This document shows, in pieces, positions 19,259-27,190 of a stretch of 64,000 bases of DNA. Where the stretch lies: NCBI GenBank assembly GCA_964550795.1, contig CAZKBH010000008.1:41163-105162 (forward strand). Reading direction: 5' to 3'. The notes beneath the pieces are model-generated. The model was given only the letters and a program-made list of their open reading frames with translations. It was not told the origin of the DNA and ran no database searches. Positions within the stretch are counted from its first letter, which is position 1. Each line of letters starts with the position of its first letter. The stretch comes from M3007 sp964550795. GTDB taxonomy: Bacteria; Bacteroidota; Bacteroidia; Chitinophagales; Saprospiraceae. Made by a program: the position numbers and the translations under genes.

Positions 19259-20299
19259 ATGAACAAAAAATACATACTTCTGCTCGCGCTCGCGGCTTTT
19301 TTCAGCACAGGTGTGGCCTTCGCGGGCAACCCTGACCGTCAGGGTGAAGCAGGTGCCAATCAGCTCATTATCAATCCATGGGCACGTTGCGCGGGCCTTC
19401 ATGCCATGAATACCGCCAATACCTCAGGTGCGGAGGCGATGTACCTCAACGTGGCAGGACTTTCCCGGGTCACCGGGTCACAAATTCAAATTGGCCATAC
19501 CCGGTACATTGCGGATATCAATCTCAATGCAATCGGTTTTGCCGTACCTGTTGGGAATGGCGGTGGTGCCTTCGGGATCAGCCTTGTAGCGATGGATATG
19601 GGCGATTTTGATCTTACCACGGTGGAAACTCCGGAAGGTTCCGGTGCAACGTTCAGCCCAACCTATTTCAACATGGGGCTTTCGTACGCGCACCTGTTTG
19701 AGAACAAAGTATCGGTGGGTATTACAGCCAAGATTGTAAATGAAGCCATCAGCAATGCCGCTGCCCGCGCTTTTGCATTGGATGCCGGTGTACAGTATGT
19801 GACCGGCGAGAACGACAATTTCAGGTTCGGAATCTCGCTTCGTAATGTTGGTTCAAAGATGCGGTTTACTGGGGAGGGGCTCTCGAAGCAGTTGCCAAAT
19901 CCCGGGCCAGTTAACTACAATAGCACCTATTACGAGCGTGCAAATGCTTATGAATTGCCATCACAACTAAACCTTGGGGTTTCTTATGACTGGCTTTTGG
20001 GTAGTCAAAATCGTTTGACTATGATGGGCAACTTTACCTCCAACGCGTTTTCGCGCGACCAATTGGGCGGCGGCTTAGAACTTACTGTTGGCAAAAACTT
20101 CGCGCTGCGCGCAGGGTACAAAGCTGAGTTGGATGCCATAGAAGACGAAGCAACCATTGACAATGGCCTTAGCGGTGGCATTAGCTTTTCTACACCCGTT
20201 CGCAAAGGTTCTGATACCCGCATCGGGCTGGATTATGGCTACCGTCAGACCAAAATTTTCAACGGAATTCACAACTTGGGCCTCCGCATGGAGTTCTAA
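19259..20299 (+). CDS. PorV/PorQ family outer-membrane beta-barrel protein
   Basis: A 346-aa beta-barrel with a signal peptide (MNKKYILLLALAAFFSTGVAFA). The family opening is present (GANQLIINPWARCAGLHAMN then EAMYLNVAGLS), as in PorV/PorQ proteins that receive T9SS substrates at the outer membrane or help anchor them. It ends in a barrel strand (NLGLRMEF) with terminal Phe. The frame opens at 19187, but the ATG at 19259 starts the signal peptide exactly. As third gene of the TonB receptor/T9SS trio it may be the dedicated partner of the 1349-aa protein upstream, which is inference from context. Confidence 0.85.
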   Translation: MNKKYILLLALAAFFSTGVAFAGNPDRQGEAGANQLIINPWARCAGLHAMNTANTSGAEAMYLNVAGLSRVTGSQIQIGHTRYIADINLNAIGFAVPVGNGGGAFGISLVAMDMGDFDLTTVETPEGSGATFSPTYFNMGLSYAHLFENKVSVGITAKIVNEAISNAAARAFALDAGVQYVTGENDNFRFGISLRNVGSKMRFTGEGLSKQLPNPGPVNYNSTYYERANAYELPSQLNLGVSYDWLLGSQNRLTMMGNFTSNAFSRDQLGGGLELTVGKNFALRAGYKAELDAIEDEATIDNGLSGGISFSTPVRKGSDTRIGLDYGYRQTKIFNGIHNLGLRMEF

Positions 20300-20304
20300 A
20301 TTGA

Positions 20305-20333
20305 AGAAAAAGCACTAAGGGCTTTTTTCTTTG
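20305..20333 (+). terminator. Probable intrinsic terminator after the PorV/PorQ gene
   Basis: AGAAAAAGC (20305-20313) pairs with GCTTTTTTCT (20321-20330) around a short loop, with a T-rich 3' arm, 5 bp after the stop codon. The stem is A+T-rich, so strength is uncertain. Confidence 0.5.
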
Positions 20334-20346
20334 CCCTAACTGCCCC

Positions 20347-20354
20347 TATCTTTG
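20347..20354 (+). promoter_or_regulatory. -7 promoter box upstream of greA
   Basis: TATCTTTG, a TAnnTTTG match, about 158 bp before the greA ATG. If used, the greA mRNA has a leader of about 150 nt that includes the heptanucleotide repeat. Confidence 0.45.
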
Positions 20355-20473
20355 TGTCAAGTTTAATGCAGGAACGTTCTCGCCCACACGGCAAGGACGT
20401 TTCTGTTTTTTTCTGCCCATACCTGCCGCACCGCCTTGATCTTCTGTTGCGGTGTGAAAGATGAATCTTCCAG

Positions 20474-20507
<34 letters not shown>

Positions 20508-20511
20508 AAAA

Positions 20512-20988
20512 ATGGCAAATTACACGTACCTGACACAGGGAGGTTACGACAAACTGAAGTCGGAATTGGAAGAATTGAGGTCGAATGGCCGTGCAGAAGC
20601 GGCTCAAGCCATCGCAGAAGCCCGCGCACAAGGCGATCTTTCCGAAAACGCCGAATACGACGCTGCTAAAAATGCACAAGGTTTGCTCGAACTTAAAATC
20701 AGTGAACTGGAGACCGTACTCGCGACGGCCCGTATCATAGATGAAAGCCTGTTGGACGACTCCAAAGTGGCCATACTTTCCAATGTGACCATCAAAAATC
20801 TCAAAACAGGAAAGGAGATGACCTACAAACTGGTGTCTGAAACTGAAGCGGACGCCAAACAAATGAGAATCTCCGTTACCTCACCGATTGGCCAAGGCCT
20901 GCTTGGCAAAGTAAGAGGCGAGGTCGCACACGTGACCACTCCTGGCGGCTCTCTGGAATTTGAAGTCGTAGATATTTCGGTTGGGTAA
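20512..20988 (+). CDS. greA: Transcription elongation factor GreA
   Basis: A 158-aa transcript-cleavage factor that rescues backtracked RNA polymerase by stimulating cleavage of the extruded 3' RNA end. The N-terminal coiled coil (residues 5-75) carries the diagnostic tip segment GDLSENAEYDAAKNAQG with the acidic residues that enter the polymerase secondary channel. The C-terminal FKBP-like domain ends SPIGQGLLGKVRGE...TPGG, the usual GreA signature. Full length. The ATG at 20512 begins MANYTYLTQGGYDKLKSEL. It appears to be transcribed alone, downstream of a repeat-containing leader. Confidence 0.97.
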   Translation: MANYTYLTQGGYDKLKSELEELRSNGRAEAAQAIAEARAQGDLSENAEYDAAKNAQGLLELKISELETVLATARIIDESLLDDSKVAILSNVTIKNLKTGKEMTYKLVSETEADAKQMRISVTSPIGQGLLGKVRGEVAHVTTPGGSLEFEVVDISVG

Positions 20989-21049
20989 TACGCCCACGCG
21001 AGTTAGCTATATTTTACATCGCCGAAGCTCCGCATGAGCTTCGGCGATT

Positions 21050-21057
21050 TACTTTTG
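21050..21057 (+). promoter_or_regulatory. -7 promoter box abutting the thioesterase start
   Basis: TACTTTTG, 5 bp before the ATG at 21063, implying a leaderless transcript. A palindromic GCCGAAGCTCCGCATGAGCT-like stretch just upstream (21023-21049) may terminate greA transcription. Confidence 0.5.
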
Positions 21058-21062
21058 CAGCC

Positions 21063-21470
21063 ATGACGCCACTCGAAATTTTTCATAAAATGTACGATAA
21101 CGACCCCTTTAGCAAATGGCTGGGGGTGGAACTTGTTTCCATTGAAGCGGGTTCATGTATCTTGAAAATGACGGTACGCAACGAAATGCTGAACGGTTTC
21201 GGGGTCGCGCACGGGGGGATTTCTTTCTCCCTGGCAGACAGTGCTTTCGCGTTTGCCTGCAACACGCACGGACGGCACTCGGTATCCATTCATTGTACGG
21301 TGGAACACGTAGCCCCAGTTTTTGAGCACGATGTCTTAACTGCCGAAGCACGGGAGGATAATCTGGGCAAATCTCTTTCCAATTACGCCATCAAAGTGAC
21401 CAAGCAGGATGGTACTCCAGTCGCATTTTTCCGAGGGGTAGCCTATCGCAAACAACAGGTTTGGGAGTGA
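21063..21470 (+). CDS. PaaI-family hotdog thioesterase
   Basis: A 135-aa hotdog-fold thioesterase of the PaaI/YdiI group, which hydrolyses acyl-CoA thioesters in the cytoplasm. The segment MLNGFGVAHGGISFSLADSA carries the family Asn, HGG and an acidic residue (Asp) on the following helix. Length is typical. In phenylacetate degraders PaaI removes stalled ring-hydroxylated CoA esters, but no other paa genes occur here, so the substrate is open. The start is the ATG at 21063, directly after a -7 box. Confidence 0.85.
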   Translation: MTPLEIFHKMYDNDPFSKWLGVELVSIEAGSCILKMTVRNEMLNGFGVAHGGISFSLADSAFAFACNTHGRHSVSIHCTVEHVAPVFEHDVLTAEAREDNLGKSLSNYAIKVTKQDGTPVAFFRGVAYRKQQVWE

Positions 21471-21574
21471 ACAAAGCCGGGTTTGAACGGGAGGGATTTG
21501 CCCGTAAACTCACTATCAAAAACGGTGAACTGATTGATGTGATTTTGATGGCCAAGTTCCGGGCTACTCAATGA
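21467..21574 (+). pseudogene. Remnant of a GNAT (RimJ/RimL-type) acetyltransferase, C-terminal end only
   Basis: Immediately overlapping the end of the PaaI gene, in another frame, runs a 35-codon stretch encoding NKAGFEREGFARKLTIKNGE, followed by a short tail LIDVILMAKFRATQ and a stop at 21574. This matches the C-terminal end of RimJ/RimL-like N-acetyltransferases (LEKxGFxxEGxxRxxxxxNGxxxDxxxM). The acetyl-CoA-binding core is missing upstream, so it is a dead fragment left by deletion or by fusion next to the thioesterase gene. Its end overlaps the 3' end of the convergent gene. Confidence 0.7.
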
Positions 21575-24417
21575 ACCACGATTTTCCTCGATACCGTCCC
21601 CTCCTCGCTGCTCAGTTCAATCCAGTAAATACCCGAGGGCAATTTGCTTAAATCCCGATCGAAAGTTACCTGGCTTGCTGCCGCGTTCAAGTGGTGGGTT
21701 TCCAAAGTTTGGCCTTGAGCGCTTTTGACGGAAATCAAGATATTGCTTGTAATTCCTTGAATTTCAATTGAAATAAGCCCGTCTGTTGGGTTGGGGTAAA
21801 TGCGCAATCCGCTTGCCCAGCTCGGCAGGGTAGTGCTGCTGTTTTCGGCTACAATTACCGTGACAGGCACTCTTTCGCTCGTGCATTTGTAACTTTTAAA
21901 CGAAACCTCCCAGTCATAAAAGTAATAATAACGGGTGGGGTCGAAGGTGGAATTTGTAATCGAAACCAGGTTAGGCAGTTCATAAGGGAAATCAATACCC
22001 TGTGTGCTGCGATAAAGTTGAGGTCCAAAGGAACCGATGCTACTCTGATTGAAGGCTCCATTGGTAGTTAGCAAAAGATTAGTTCCTACCGCTACTTCAA
22101 AATCCAGGTCAATAATCGAGGTTCCTGCGGGTATATTGACTGTTTTGCTTTGCAAAACATTGTCACTGGGATCGCGAAGTTCGATTTTTCGCTGACCGGC
22201 TTTTGTAGTGGTTACCTTGGTTTTAGCCAAAATGAAGGGTGAAAAACAATCGAAGATTAAGCCACCATTGTAATTGTTATCGCTGGTAGCAGAGCCTTGA
22301 TGATTGACCATACCGACGAATTGGCTTGGTGGTTCATACGAAACGGTGTTGGCCACCCAGTAGGTCGTGTTTTCGGTTAAGGATGGGGTTTGAAGGGTAT
22401 CGGTTGTGCCGAGCATATTGGTGCCAGTAGGCGCGTCAAACCACGTAATATTTTCACCTATGGCAACCAGCGTGGCAGATTCTCCGCTGTAAATGGTATC
22501 CGTTTCAACGCTCGGTATGGGCGCATCCAATACTTCGATTTGGATAGGAATTGAGCTGAAAACGTTGCAGAGTCCTTGCGCAGCAACGGTGTAATTGCCC
22601 GCTTGATTGACCGTGATACTTTGTGTGGTTTCTCCTGTATTCCAAAGATATCCGTTCGCGGCCGAGCTTTGGAGCACCACAGATTCGCCAGAGCAGAAAG
22701 TGGTGTCGCCCAATACCTCCACGCCGGGGATTTGGATAGGATCCACGGTTACAAGGATGGAAGCAGACACGGCGGTACAGCCCTCAGAAGTGGTAATGGT
22801 AACGTTGTAAACGCCACTGGTACTTGCGATGAGCGTCGTCGAGGTGTCACCTGTACTCCAGGTATAGTTGTCGAAGTTTAACTCTGTGCCAAGCTCTACT
22901 TGTTGGCCCGTACAAAACGTAGTTGGTCCGTTTGCTATAAGCGATACGGCAGGAGCGGTGCACCCGCCCTCTTCCAAGGTAAAATATTCATCTACGCTCG
23001 GTTGATACAACACATCGCGTACGCCCGATGGCCAATTTACCACCACAGAATCAATCTGAGTGATTTGCCCCATTCCGAAGTGGATTAGAAGTGAGTTGCT
23101 GATGCCATAACTCTCCCCGGAGCGAACCTCCCGGGTTTGAATTCCGAGCGCGGAATGGAGCTGCACTTTGGCCCCTACCCCGTTTCGGTTGCTTTGTTGA
23201 CCAATCAGATAAAGACCATAAAAATGGTTGTTGTTGCCCTCATTCAACCAGAGCAAATCGGTCGCAGTACTTGAGCCAAATCCAGAAGCGTATCCCGCGT
23301 AAATATCCTGAAAGCCATCTGCATTGAGGTCGCCTACCGCAAATGTTTGGATTTGAGCAGCATCGAACAGGTTGGGTACGACGTCAAAAGTTTTATCTCC
23401 ATTGTTTTTAAATAGGTAGTGGGTGGTGCCGCCCACCAGAATGTCCACAAATCCATCGTTGTCAAAGTCCCGAAAGATGCCTTGTAAGGGGAATCCTCCC
23501 ACTACGTTAAGCAGTCCAGAAGCCACTGTAATGTCGGTAAAATGGCCTGTTCCATCATTTTCAAGCAGTTGACTGCTCACATCGTGGTTGGTGATAAAGC
23601 AATCAAAATCGCCGTCGTTGTCAATATCGCCAAAGTCAGCCGTCCAGCTTTGTGCGCCGATGCGCAGGCCCGAAGTATTCGCAATGTCTTGCGTGTAGGT
23701 GCCGTCGCCGTTGTTCAAAAAAAGTTGGTTGATGCGTCGCGGGTCGTTTGGGTCATCCACGCCTTGGCGGCAGTGTGCGATGTATAAATCCAACAGACCA
23801 TCGTTATTGACATCGCTCCAAACTGAACCATAATTGCCGGAATTGTCAGAGGCTGGCGTTGTTTTCAGATCAATCCAATTGGGCTGATGGGTAAAAGTGC
23901 CATTGCCGTTGTTCTCAAAAATACGCGAAATGCCGTCGTCATGGCAAACAAAGGCATCCAGCCAGCCATCGTTGTTGATATCGGCGAAATTCACGCACTG
24001 CACAAAAGTGGTGGGGGAGTTTAGATTTTGAATAGAAAAACCCGCAGGAAGCGCTGGATTTGAACGAACGATTTTAATGCCATCGTAAAAACCACCTGCC
24101 AGCACATCCCCCAGTCCGTCATTGTCCACATCAGCAGTACACATTCCCCAGGCGTCTTGCCCAGGCAAGGTGATGGTATTGGAAGAAAGAAATACTTGGT
24201 TTGGAGCGCTTTGATATTGTATGTTTAAATCAATCCCTTCGTCAAGCCGGACGATATCATCGAAGCCATCGCCATTCATGTCGCAAACCGCCACCGCGAT
24301 GGACGTTTTATTGGTAGCAGTGCTAAGTAATGTGGTTTGGTTGCTGAAATTGATTTGAGCCGTGAGTGCTTCCACAAAGATTAGGCTACAGCACAGCAGG
24401 ATAGATGTTTTTTTCAT
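21568..24417 (-). CDS. FG-GAP/VCBS repeat protein with ASPIC/UnbV and T9SS sorting domains
   Basis: A 949-aa secreted protein. Signal peptide MKKTSILLCCSLIFVEALTA. Residues about 30-400 hold FG-GAP/VCBS beta-propeller repeats with Ca-binding-like loops (DMNGDGFDD, DVDNDGLGD, DINNDGWLD, DVNNDGLLD, DIDNDGDFD, DFDNDGFVD, DLNADGFQD). An ASPIC/UnbV segment follows (NGVGAKVQLHSALGIQTREV, VVNWPSGVRD). Two Ig-like repeats come next (TFCTGQQVELG, TFCSGESVVLQ), then a further beta region and a type A T9SS sorting domain (RIYPNPTDGLISIEIQG to the C-terminus). It should be exported through T9SS and displayed at the surface. The overall CRTAC1-like layout is common in Bacteroidota. Function unknown. Confidence 0.88.
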   Translation of the reverse strand: MKKTSILLCCSLIFVEALTAQINFSNQTTLLSTATNKTSIAVAVCDMNGDGFDDIVRLDEGIDLNIQYQSAPNQVFLSSNTITLPGQDAWGMCTADVDNDGLGDVLAGGFYDGIKIVRSNPALPAGFSIQNLNSPTTFVQCVNFADINNDGWLDAFVCHDDGISRIFENNGNGTFTHQPNWIDLKTTPASDNSGNYGSVWSDVNNDGLLDLYIAHCRQGVDDPNDPRRINQLFLNNGDGTYTQDIANTSGLRIGAQSWTADFGDIDNDGDFDCFITNHDVSSQLLENDGTGHFTDITVASGLLNVVGGFPLQGIFRDFDNDGFVDILVGGTTHYLFKNNGDKTFDVVPNLFDAAQIQTFAVGDLNADGFQDIYAGYASGFGSSTATDLLWLNEGNNNHFYGLYLIGQQSNRNGVGAKVQLHSALGIQTREVRSGESYGISNSLLIHFGMGQITQIDSVVVNWPSGVRDVLYQPSVDEYFTLEEGGCTAPAVSLIANGPTTFCTGQQVELGTELNFDNYTWSTGDTSTTLIASTSGVYNVTITTSEGCTAVSASILVTVDPIQIPGVEVLGDTTFCSGESVVLQSSAANGYLWNTGETTQSITVNQAGNYTVAAQGLCNVFSSIPIQIEVLDAPIPSVETDTIYSGESATLVAIGENITWFDAPTGTNMLGTTDTLQTPSLTENTTYWVANTVSYEPPSQFVGMVNHQGSATSDNNYNGGLIFDCFSPFILAKTKVTTTKAGQRKIELRDPSDNVLQSKTVNIPAGTSIIDLDFEVAVGTNLLLTTNGAFNQSSIGSFGPQLYRSTQGIDFPYELPNLVSITNSTFDPTRYYYFYDWEVSFKSYKCTSERVPVTVIVAENSSTTLPSWASGLRIYPNPTDGLISIEIQGITSNILISVKSAQGQTLETHHLNAAASQVTFDRDLSKLPSGIYWIELSSEEGTVSRKIVVH

Positions 24418-24560
24418 TGTAACGATTTATGTGTTATGGCCGAAAGGTAGCAGTAAAGTACTGTGTGCCAAATACAGAATTTGTCTTGGCAAATGCCGGA
24501 CAAAAAACTATAGACAGAAATGAACTACAGCGCGATTTCGGTTTTTTCAGCCCGCTCGAA

Positions 24561-24568
24561 TATCTTTG
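24561..24568 (+). promoter_or_regulatory. -7 promoter box of thrB
   Basis: TATCTTTG, ending 34 bp before the proposed TTG start of homoserine kinase at 24603. Confidence 0.5.
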
Positions 24569-24602
24569 CGCCCTTTCTCACCCTTTTTATCCCGCTTAAA
24601 TT

Positions 24603-25529
24603 TTGGGTATCAAAGCTTTTGCCCCTGCAACCGTGGGCAACATCGGTATTGGTTACGACGTCCTAGGGCTTGCCCTTGAAAAACCCGGCGACGAGGTCAT
24701 CGCCCGAAAAAGCGAGACCCCTGGCTTGCGTATCACCAAAATAACGGGTGCCGGGGGTAAGTTGCCCTTTGAGCCAACGCTCAACACCGCGGGCGTGGCG
24801 GTACTCCGTCTGCTTGAGCACCTCGGCGAAACCGGACGGGGCATCGAGATCGAGATTCATAAAAAAATGCCCATTAACAGCGGCCTCGGCAGTAGTGCTG
24901 CCAGTGCTGCTGCTGCTACTTTGGCCGTGAGCGAACTGCTGCGTACGGGCCTCAGTAAACGAGAACTTTTGCCATTTGCCTGGGCGGGCGAACAGGTGGC
25001 TTCAGGGGGCGCGCAAGGCGACAATGTGGTGCCCTCCCTGCTCGGTGGAATCATGTTGATTCGCGACAATGCCACCATGGATGTGCATCGGCTGCATGTG
25101 CCCCGAGGCCTCTATGTGGTGGTGGTACATCCCCAAATTGAGTTACTAACGCGGGAAGCGCGCGCGATCCTGGCCCCGGAAGTTGCTTTGGAAAAACATG
25201 TTCGCCAAAGTGCTAATCTGGCCGCTTTTGTGCTTGGGCTTTTCCACGGAGATTTAGGATTGGTAGGCCGCAGCCTCCGCGACGAAATCATTGAGCCTCA
25301 GCGGGCTTCGATGATCCCCGGGTTTTATGATGTGAAAGAAGCGGCCATGCTGGAAGGCGCTTTGGGTTGCAGCATTTCGGGGGCTGGTCCTTCCATTTTT
25401 GCGCTTTGCGCCAATAGTTTGATTGCTGAAAATGTAAGTGCAGCGATGCAACAAGCGTTTGCCAAACACCGCTTGGAGAGCCAGGTGTTTAGTTCCCTGG
25501 TGAATCAGGAAGGTGCGGTGATTTGTTAG
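24603..25529 (+). CDS. thrB: Homoserine kinase
   Basis: A 308-aa GHMP kinase that phosphorylates L-homoserine to O-phosphohomoserine in threonine synthesis. N-terminal FAPATVGNIGIGYDVLGLAL and the ATP-binding GHMP motif PINSGLGSSAASAAAA (about residues 90-105) are clear, as is the later GCSISGAGPSIFAL motif. No ATG lies near the start. The TTG at 24603 begins the conserved N-terminus. Unlike the usual Bacteroidota thrA-thrB-thrC cluster, no threonine genes flank it here, so it appears to be transcribed alone. Confidence 0.92.
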   Translation: MGIKAFAPATVGNIGIGYDVLGLALEKPGDEVIARKSETPGLRITKITGAGGKLPFEPTLNTAGVAVLRLLEHLGETGRGIEIEIHKKMPINSGLGSSAASAAAATLAVSELLRTGLSKRELLPFAWAGEQVASGGAQGDNVVPSLLGGIMLIRDNATMDVHRLHVPRGLYVVVVHPQIELLTREARAILAPEVALEKHVRQSANLAAFVLGLFHGDLGLVGRSLRDEIIEPQRASMIPGFYDVKEAAMLEGALGCSISGAGPSIFALCANSLIAENVSAAMQQAFAKHRLESQVFSSLVNQEGAVIC

Positions 25530-25745
25530 ATATACTATCCCCCCTCTAAAAATGCCAAACGACACAAGGGTCATTCCCCCTGCGCCGCTGGCGACCTTCC
25601 TACCGTTGGAAGTTGTTTGTTGAAGCGTTTTTACAGGCATCTGTAAGGTGCTTGAACCTACAATACTTCCGAAGAGATTTTCTTTCTCGGTTATTGCAAC
25701 GCAAAAGTCGGTTATTCCTATGATATGTAGGTTAACAATTGTTAA

Positions 25746-26342
25746 TTAATTGTCAGCTTTTGCTACTTGGTGACGAATTCGGCTGAGCGATTGGGGTGCA
25801 ATGCCCAGATAATTGGCAATGTGTCGGAGTGGAACGTTCTGTAGTGCCTGCGGGTAGCGTTGAGCGAATTTCTGGTAGCGGGTGGTGGCATCGTCATTAA
25901 ACATCTCGGCACGTTCCATAGAAATGGACAGTACCATCCGCTTCAAAATGTTGGTGGTCAAAATGTGCCAGTTTGGGATGTTTTTGACAAAAAATGCGAG
26001 GTCTTCATCTGACCATGCCATAATTTCGGTGTTGGTTACAGCAGTCCAGTACAGCGGGTCGCCTATGTTTTGCAGGCTTGGATTTTGTAGATAAGTGGTG
26101 AAATCACCCGCTACCGGCAGGCGAATGGTGGACTCTTTACCGTCTTTTCCAACAGTATAAATCCGCAAAACACCGCTTACAATATAACCTGAGCGATGAG
26201 ATTCCAGACCTGGCTTGGGAAATTGCTCGCCTGCCCGGAGAAGAATGGGTGTGGTACGCGACACAATCAAATCCAGATATTCCAGTAGCCCCGTTTCTCG
26301 GGCGATCGGTTCTAGATATTTTTTAATTTCTAAATTGTCCAT
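25746..26342 (-). CDS. Crp/Fnr family transcriptional regulator
   Basis: A 198-aa regulator. Residues about 25-125 form a cyclic-nucleotide-binding-type beta-roll (PILLRAGEQFPKPGLESHRS, VSGVLRIYTVGKDGKESTIRL). The C-terminal part contains a short HTH (LRHIANYLGIAPQSLSRIRH). The sensor loop lacks the clear cAMP-contact RS/T motif, so the ligand is unknown. Many such proteins in Bacteroidota respond to other signals. The ATG at 26342 is preferred over the TTG 15 bp upstream. It lies just downstream of the RAYT transposase gene on the same strand. Confidence 0.85.
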   Translation of the reverse strand: MDNLEIKKYLEPIARETGLLEYLDLIVSRTTPILLRAGEQFPKPGLESHRSGYIVSGVLRIYTVGKDGKESTIRLPVAGDFTTYLQNPSLQNIGDPLYWTAVTNTEIMAWSDEDLAFFVKNIPNWHILTTNILKRMVLSISMERAEMFNDDATTRYQKFAQRYPQALQNVPLRHIANYLGIAPQSLSRIRHQVAKADN

Positions 26343-26390
26343 TGGTGCAAATGTCAAAAAACTGCCGGACTTGTGCTTAAAAAAAATATA

Positions 26391-27089
26391 CTACCCAACT
26401 TCAATTTCAAACTTGTCCAAATGCGCCAGTACCAGGTTGCCTAAATGGTATTGTTCAAATTCTTCCTGCGAGCCAAACCAATGTAAGAGTTCGCCCCTCT
26501 TTAGTTGGGTTTCCAAATTGGAAAGATGCGCTCGATACGATGAATGTGGGTAAGTCCTGAAATCAGTAACCAGGCCGTGCTTTTCGGGATTAGCGTGAAT
26601 ATAGTACACCAGTTGAACGAAATAAGCGTCGTTGTCTACCGGAATTCGGCGGAAAACGTTTTCAAAAAGCCCTCCCGTGCGCCGGTGTGCTTTGTTAATC
26701 GCTTGGGCGTAACTGTTGAAAAGTTTGGCAAATTGGTTGCTGATAATCTTCAGGGCAGCGGTTTCGATATCCGTAACGTCGGCGGGGTTCCGAACGTGGG
26801 CGGTGTTCCGAACATCGGCGGGGTTCCGAACGTCGGCGGGGTTCCGAACCTCGCCGACGTTAAAGTTACGCAGCACCTCCTCCGCTGACCGCAATCTCAC
26901 CAACAAATGAAAATGGTTTTTCAACAGGCAGTATGCGTACGTCTCCGCTACAGGTTGGATGTAATGCGCATATCTTTGGAGGAAATAGGGATAGTTGCGC
27001 GGTTCTTTGAAAAGGTTTTCGCCGTTGATGCCGCGATTGTAAATGTGGTAGAATGTACCACAGGTCATGGGTTCAGTGTGTTTTTTCAT
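26391..27089 (-). CDS. REP-associated tyrosine transposase (RAYT, Y1/IS200-like) with internal repeat expansion
   Basis: About 232 residues from the ATG at 27089 (MKKHTEPMTCGTFYHIYNRG). This is the Y1-transposase fold, with the HUH-like metal site (KNHFHLLVRL) and the catalytic tyrosine region (VYYIHANPEKHGL). RAYTs are single-copy domesticated relatives of IS200 transposases that nick at REP palindromes. In the middle, four copies of a six-residue unit (VRNPAD, VRNTAH variants) interrupt the fold. They come from an 89-bp REP-like element sitting in frame at 26774-26862. A 35-bp palindrome sharing the same core lies just upstream (27152-27186). Whether the protein still works with this insert is unknown. 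Confidence 0.88.
   Translation of the reverse strand: MKKHTEPMTCGTFYHIYNRGINGENLFKEPRNYPYFLQRYAHYIQPVAETYAYCLLKNHFHLLVRLRSAEEVLRNFNVGEVRNPADVRNPADVRNTAHVRNPADVTDIETAALKIISNQFAKLFNSYAQAINKAHRRTGGLFENVFRRIPVDNDAYFVQLVYYIHANPEKHGLVTDFRTYPHSSYRAHLSNLETQLKRGELLHWFGSQEEFEQYHLGNLVLAHLDKFEIEVG
26774..26862. repeat. REP-like element with 18-bp tandem expansion inside the RAYT gene
   Basis: The unit starts TAACGTCGGCGGGGTT and ends CTCGCCGACGTTA, an imperfect inverted repeat. Inside are four 18-bp units (26778-26795, 26796-26813, 26814-26831, 26832-26849) of the form GTCGGCGGGGTTCCGAAC, with one to four changes. The units are multiples of three and keep the RAYT frame open on the minus strand. Confidence 0.85.
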
Positions 27090-27151
27090 GATTGGATTTT
27101 TTAAGTTTTCAAAGTTATTGAAAATCCAATGAATAAACAACACCGGCGTAA

Positions 27152-27186
27152 TAACGTCGGCGGGGTTTGAAACCCCGCCGACGTTA
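27152..27186. repeat. 35-bp perfect palindrome (REP-like) next to the RAYT start
   Basis: Arms TAACGTCGGCGGGGTTT and its exact reverse complement flank one G. It lies between the RAYT start (27089) and the priA stop (27191). It has the same core as the element inside the RAYT gene, so it is probably a REP substrate of this RAYT, and it could also serve as the priA terminator. Confidence 0.85.
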
Positions 27187-27190
27187 ATTA

